Part shown: in pieces, positions 7,229 through 9,446 of the stretch
Layout: each line of letters opens with the position of its first letter
How positions within the stretch are numbered: the first letter of the stretch is position 1
NCBI GenBank assembly: GCA_964473285.1
Contig: CAYYOI010000053.1
Location: 1-9,446 of the forward strand
Direction of reading: 5' to 3'
DNA: 9,446 nt
Source of the DNA: JBNJGT01 sp964473285
GTDB taxonomy: Archaea; Nanobdellota; Nanobdellia; Woesearchaeales; JACJVW01
Program-made: the position numbers and the translations under genes
The notes under the pieces: model-generated
What the model was told of the DNA's origin: nothing
Database searches by the model: none
Seen by the model: only the letters and a program-made list of their open reading frames with translations

Positions 7229-9385
7229 ATGAGAGGCCAAATAACCTTATTCATGCTTCTGGGACTGGTAATCTTATTCTTCTTTGGTGCTGTATGGTAC
7301 ATTTCAGGACATCTTGCTGAGAATACAGGGGATACAAATGTACAGACTGTTTCAGCTATCAATATTGAAAAGAATAAAGTAAATAACTTTGTCACTTCAT
7401 GCCTTGAGAGATCAACAAAAGAGGCTTTTCTTCTGGCAGGGTTGCAAGGAGGTTATCTATATGACTACCAGATTGAGGGAGGATCTACTTATAACGGGCC
7501 TTCAAACCCTCCATTTGATCTCTATGATAACAAAAAAATTATTCCTTTCTGGTATAATCTAAGCGGAGGAAAAATTTTCAATACGACATACAATATACGC
7601 ACACCTGGCTTCAGGAGTTATCCTTCTTCAAGCTTTTCTCTTCAATATACTTTCGGACATGATTTGCATGGACATATACCTTTCGCTTATCTTCCGGTTC
7701 TTTGCACAAAAAATGGAACAAACAGGCATGACCTCCTTGGAGCAGAATACAGTTGCCCAAACTACGCTTCAAATTCAATTGAAGAGTATCTGGAAGAATA
7801 CATACTGGAGAAAACAATGAAGTGCATATTAGATTCTGATTTAAATGAAAAAATGGATGCGTCCATAGAGTTTAAAGGAAATTCAACGATCTATGTATTA
7901 TTCGGAGAGGGGGATGTTGATGTTGTTCTTGACCTTCCAACATATGTACAGCTTGGTAATGGCGCCGAAGCCAGAATTAATGATTATATCTCTTCCCTTG
8001 ATATAGATTTTAAAAGCATGTATGAGCTAGGATATTTCCTTTTAAGAGAGGAAGCATCGGAGATAAACTATAACTTATATGAGGCTTCAGAAAAGAAAGG
8101 TTATCTAAGAGGATGCAGGCTGTTCAATTCCACGAGCCAAACAAGAAATGAAAAAATCAATTGTTATAGAGAGGGTATAAATATCTCTATAATAAAGGAT
8201 GCCTGCAATTATACAAGTAATATGTATAACCTGGAATTGTGTCAAACAGTTACAGGAAAGAAAGCTACATTTGTCCTTATTCAAGACATGAATTCAAGTG
8301 ATATATATGGAAGACCTTATACTTTTGTCATTGCAATAGGGAATCGTCCACCGGTCATGGAAAAGATAAGTTACTATGATTATAGCACTGAATATGCGGA
8401 TTATCTTAATGCAGCTTATTCTGTCTCTCCTGAAGAGATCTATAACATGACAGTTGGGCCTGTGAATAAAAGCATCCATAACCATGATATAATTGTTGAT
8501 GAAGATAGAACCATTTATATCCTTCCAAAAGGGATAGACCCTGATGAGGATTATGCCTATCGTAACCGAAGCTTAATGATGAAGCGCTATACCTATGAGG
8601 GATGGAGGGAAGATGAATTCATGAACTCTAAAGCATATACAGGTTCAATCCCTGGACCACAGCCAATAAGCAGTAAGGATGCAAATTACACAGCCAATTC
8701 AACCGATGTAATGGAAAACAATGGGATACATCATGTGAATGTGACGGTTTATGATGAGGCAGGGAACTATTTTACTGAGACTGTTGAGATTAAGGTAAGA
8801 TGCTTTGATCCAAATCATGCTACAGATTATGATTATAGCAATGTTACAGATCCTGATACTAATAAATCAAATGATTGCTGCAATGAGACAGATGATTATC
8901 AATATGCTCATGATATGCACCAATGTGACGGGGCCTGCTATTACTGTGATGGCGGGACTTGCCTGTTCAATTCAAGCAAAGGAAACTCAAATCTTGATTG
9001 CGGAGCTTGCAGTATATGCCAAGGAGGTAATTGCGTGGAAAACAACACACATCCAAGCGCTACAACTGCATGTAATGATAGTTATCAGGATGCGCATGGT
9101 GTAACTGCAATAGGAAAATGCTGTTTTGGGGATTGCGTGAATGGAAGCGTACAGAGCATAAGTGATTTTCCAGCTATACAATCTACAGCCAATAATCATC
9201 CAAAATGCTGGAATACTTCGACAACACCCCATTGTGTTAAAAATAAAACTTCTATAAATATCAGATATCCTCAAATGGTCCACCAGTATGTGGACTTTGA
9301 TGTAGATAATAATCACGTGACATGCTCTACAAACCCAGGCCCGGCCGCAGGTGAGTGTATGTATGGGGAGTGCGTGAATGTATAG
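7229..9385 (+). CDS. DPANN-type exported protein: class III-like N-terminus, Ig/PKD-like domain, Cys-rich tail
   Basis: A 718-residue protein of unknown function. Residues 1-27 are a short basic start (MRGQ) and a hydrophobic helix (ITLFMLLGLVILFFFGAV), resembling archaeal class III (pilin-like) signals cut between Gly and Gln, but without the Glu at +5. Residues 51-80 (FVTSCLERSTKEAFLLAGLQGGY) and 183-201 (SIEEYLEEYILEKTMKCIL), followed by an alternating-strand segment ending VDVVLDLP, match a family I recall as widespread in DPANN archaea. An Ig/PKD-like domain runs from NRPPV (8342) to VYDEAGNYFTETVEIKV (8797). The tail from 8801 holds about 20 of the roughly 28 cysteines, in short repeats with GACxxCxGGxC and CxxGxCV motifs. 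Many N-x-S/T sites suggest glycosylation. The protein is probably membrane-tethered outside the cell. The gene starts 11 bases after the giant gene and likely shares its transcript. No Shine-Dalgarno sequence is close to the ATG. The TAG stop is followed in frame by TGA at 9425. Confidence 0.9.
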   Translation: MRGQITLFMLLGLVILFFFGAVWYISGHLAENTGDTNVQTVSAINIEKNKVNNFVTSCLERSTKEAFLLAGLQGGYLYDYQIEGGSTYNGPSNPPFDLYDNKKIIPFWYNLSGGKIFNTTYNIRTPGFRSYPSSSFSLQYTFGHDLHGHIPFAYLPVLCTKNGTNRHDLLGAEYSCPNYASNSIEEYLEEYILEKTMKCILDSDLNEKMDASIEFKGNSTIYVLFGEGDVDVVLDLPTYVQLGNGAEARINDYISSLDIDFKSMYELGYFLLREEASEINYNLYEASEKKGYLRGCRLFNSTSQTRNEKINCYREGINISIIKDACNYTSNMYNLELCQTVTGKKATFVLIQDMNSSDIYGRPYTFVIAIGNRPPVMEKISYYDYSTEYADYLNAAYSVSPEEIYNMTVGPVNKSIHNHDIIVDEDRTIYILPKGIDPDEDYAYRNRSLMMKRYTYEGWREDEFMNSKAYTGSIPGPQPISSKDANYTANSTDVMENNGIHHVNVTVYDEAGNYFTETVEIKVRCFDPNHATDYDYSNVTDPDTNKSNDCCNETDDYQYAHDMHQCDGACYYCDGGTCLFNSSKGNSNLDCGACSICQGGNCVENNTHPSATTACNDSYQDAHGVTAIGKCCFGDCVNGSVQSISDFPAIQSTANNHPKCWNTSTTPHCVKNKTSINIRYPQMVHQYVDFDVDNNHVTCSTNPGPAAGECMYGECVNV
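8342..8797 (+). other. Ig/PKD-like or cadherin-like domain of the second protein
   Basis: Begins NRPPV, a common opening of Ig-fold repeats in surface proteins. It contains the acidic IIVDEDRTIYI and GIDPDEDYAY segments and closes with HHVNVTVYDEAGN and ETVEIKV, the typical last two strands. At about 150 residues it is longer than a single PKD repeat, so loop insertions are likely. A structural or adhesive role is inferred from the fold type. Confidence 0.5.
8930..9034 (+). repeat. GACxxCxGGxC short Cys repeats
   Basis: Two 11-residue copies, GACYYCDGGTC (8930-8962) and GACSICQGGNC (9002-9034), are separated by 13 residues. Related CxxGxCV ends follow later in the tail (CCFGDCVN and CMYGECVN). 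Regular spacing points to small disulfide-bonded modules strung along the tail. Confidence 0.65.
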
Positions 9386-9446
9386 AGGAGGATTACAGTA
9401 TCTCCGATGAGTTTTAACTACTCCTGAATTAATAGAAAAAACCAAC
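9385..9446 (+). promoter_or_regulatory. Ribosome-binding-like site with no gene in the window
   Basis: GAGGAGG at 9385-9391 overlaps the last base of the TAG stop and is the strongest Shine-Dalgarno-like sequence seen at a gene boundary here. The nearest ATG (9407) is 15 bases downstream and opens only six codons before TGA at 9425; the other two frames also stop before 9420. No downstream gene can be called. The GGAGG could also pair with TCTCC at 9401-9405 in a weak 5-bp stem (one G-T pair). Confidence 0.3.

Noticed and set aside
7114..7395. 93-residue antisense frame across the gene junction, with an apparent hydrophobic segment
   Set aside because: It is antisense to the hydrophobic start of the second gene and to the end of the first; no domain and no upstream signals support it.
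9383..9385. TAG as a pyrrolysine codon
   Set aside because: Readthrough would add only 14 residues before TGA at 9425, and no pyrrolysine machinery is seen in the window.
9387..9405. Hairpin GGAGG / TCTCC as a terminator
   Set aside because: Only 5 bp including a G-T pair, with a 9-base loop and no T-run after it; too weak to call.
8987..9445. 152-residue open frame on the minus strand
   Set aside because: It overlaps the second gene's Cys-rich tail; its Cys/Ile/His-rich product is what a shadow of TGC/TGT and AT-rich codons gives, and it has no start signals.

Overview
The window reads as a piece of an AT-rich archaeal genome, most likely a DPANN-type archaeon (Woesearchaeota/Pacearchaeota-like). 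The main reasons are the start of the second gene (MRGQITLFMLLG followed by a SCLE...LQGGY segment), which I recognise from memory as a recurring DPANN surface-protein family, and the giant, acidic, cysteine-rich exported protein next to it. Supporting hints are a TATA-like element close to the first start codon and the absence of Shine-Dalgarno sequences before either start. The lineage call is inference; there is no rRNA or informational gene here to prove it.

Layout. Positions 1-106 are non-coding: a hairpin followed by a T-run (probable end of an upstream transcript), then a TATA-like promoter. Positions 107-7217 hold one giant gene, interrupted in the assembly by a 100-N scaffold gap at 279-378. 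It encodes a signal peptide, then at least two tandem Hint (hedgehog/intein-type self-processing) domains, then a PKD-like domain and about 1,900 further residues carrying close to 90 cysteines, a duplicated IGGGYC module, a jelly-roll/carbohydrate-binding-like domain and a cysteine-free C-terminal domain of about 200 residues. The 100 Ns put the two sides of the gap out of frame. If the gap really holds the 318 bases that copy 2 has at that place, the frame closes exactly and the product is 2,442 residues. Positions 7229-9385 hold a second exported protein (718 residues) with a class III/pilin-like N-terminal segment, a DPANN-conserved N-terminal domain, an Ig/PKD-like domain and a cysteine-rich tail with short repeats. 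Positions 9386-9446 show a purine-rich ribosome-binding-like site but no gene within the window.

The two genes lie head to tail, 11 bases apart, and probably form one transcript for cell-surface or secreted proteins stabilised by disulfides. The most striking feature is the Hint array placed directly after the signal peptide: catalytic residues are intact where visible, each copy ends in HN followed by Arg, and the copies abut with a single Arg between them. This suggests autocatalytic release or modification of the ectodomain at the cell surface rather than classical intein splicing.
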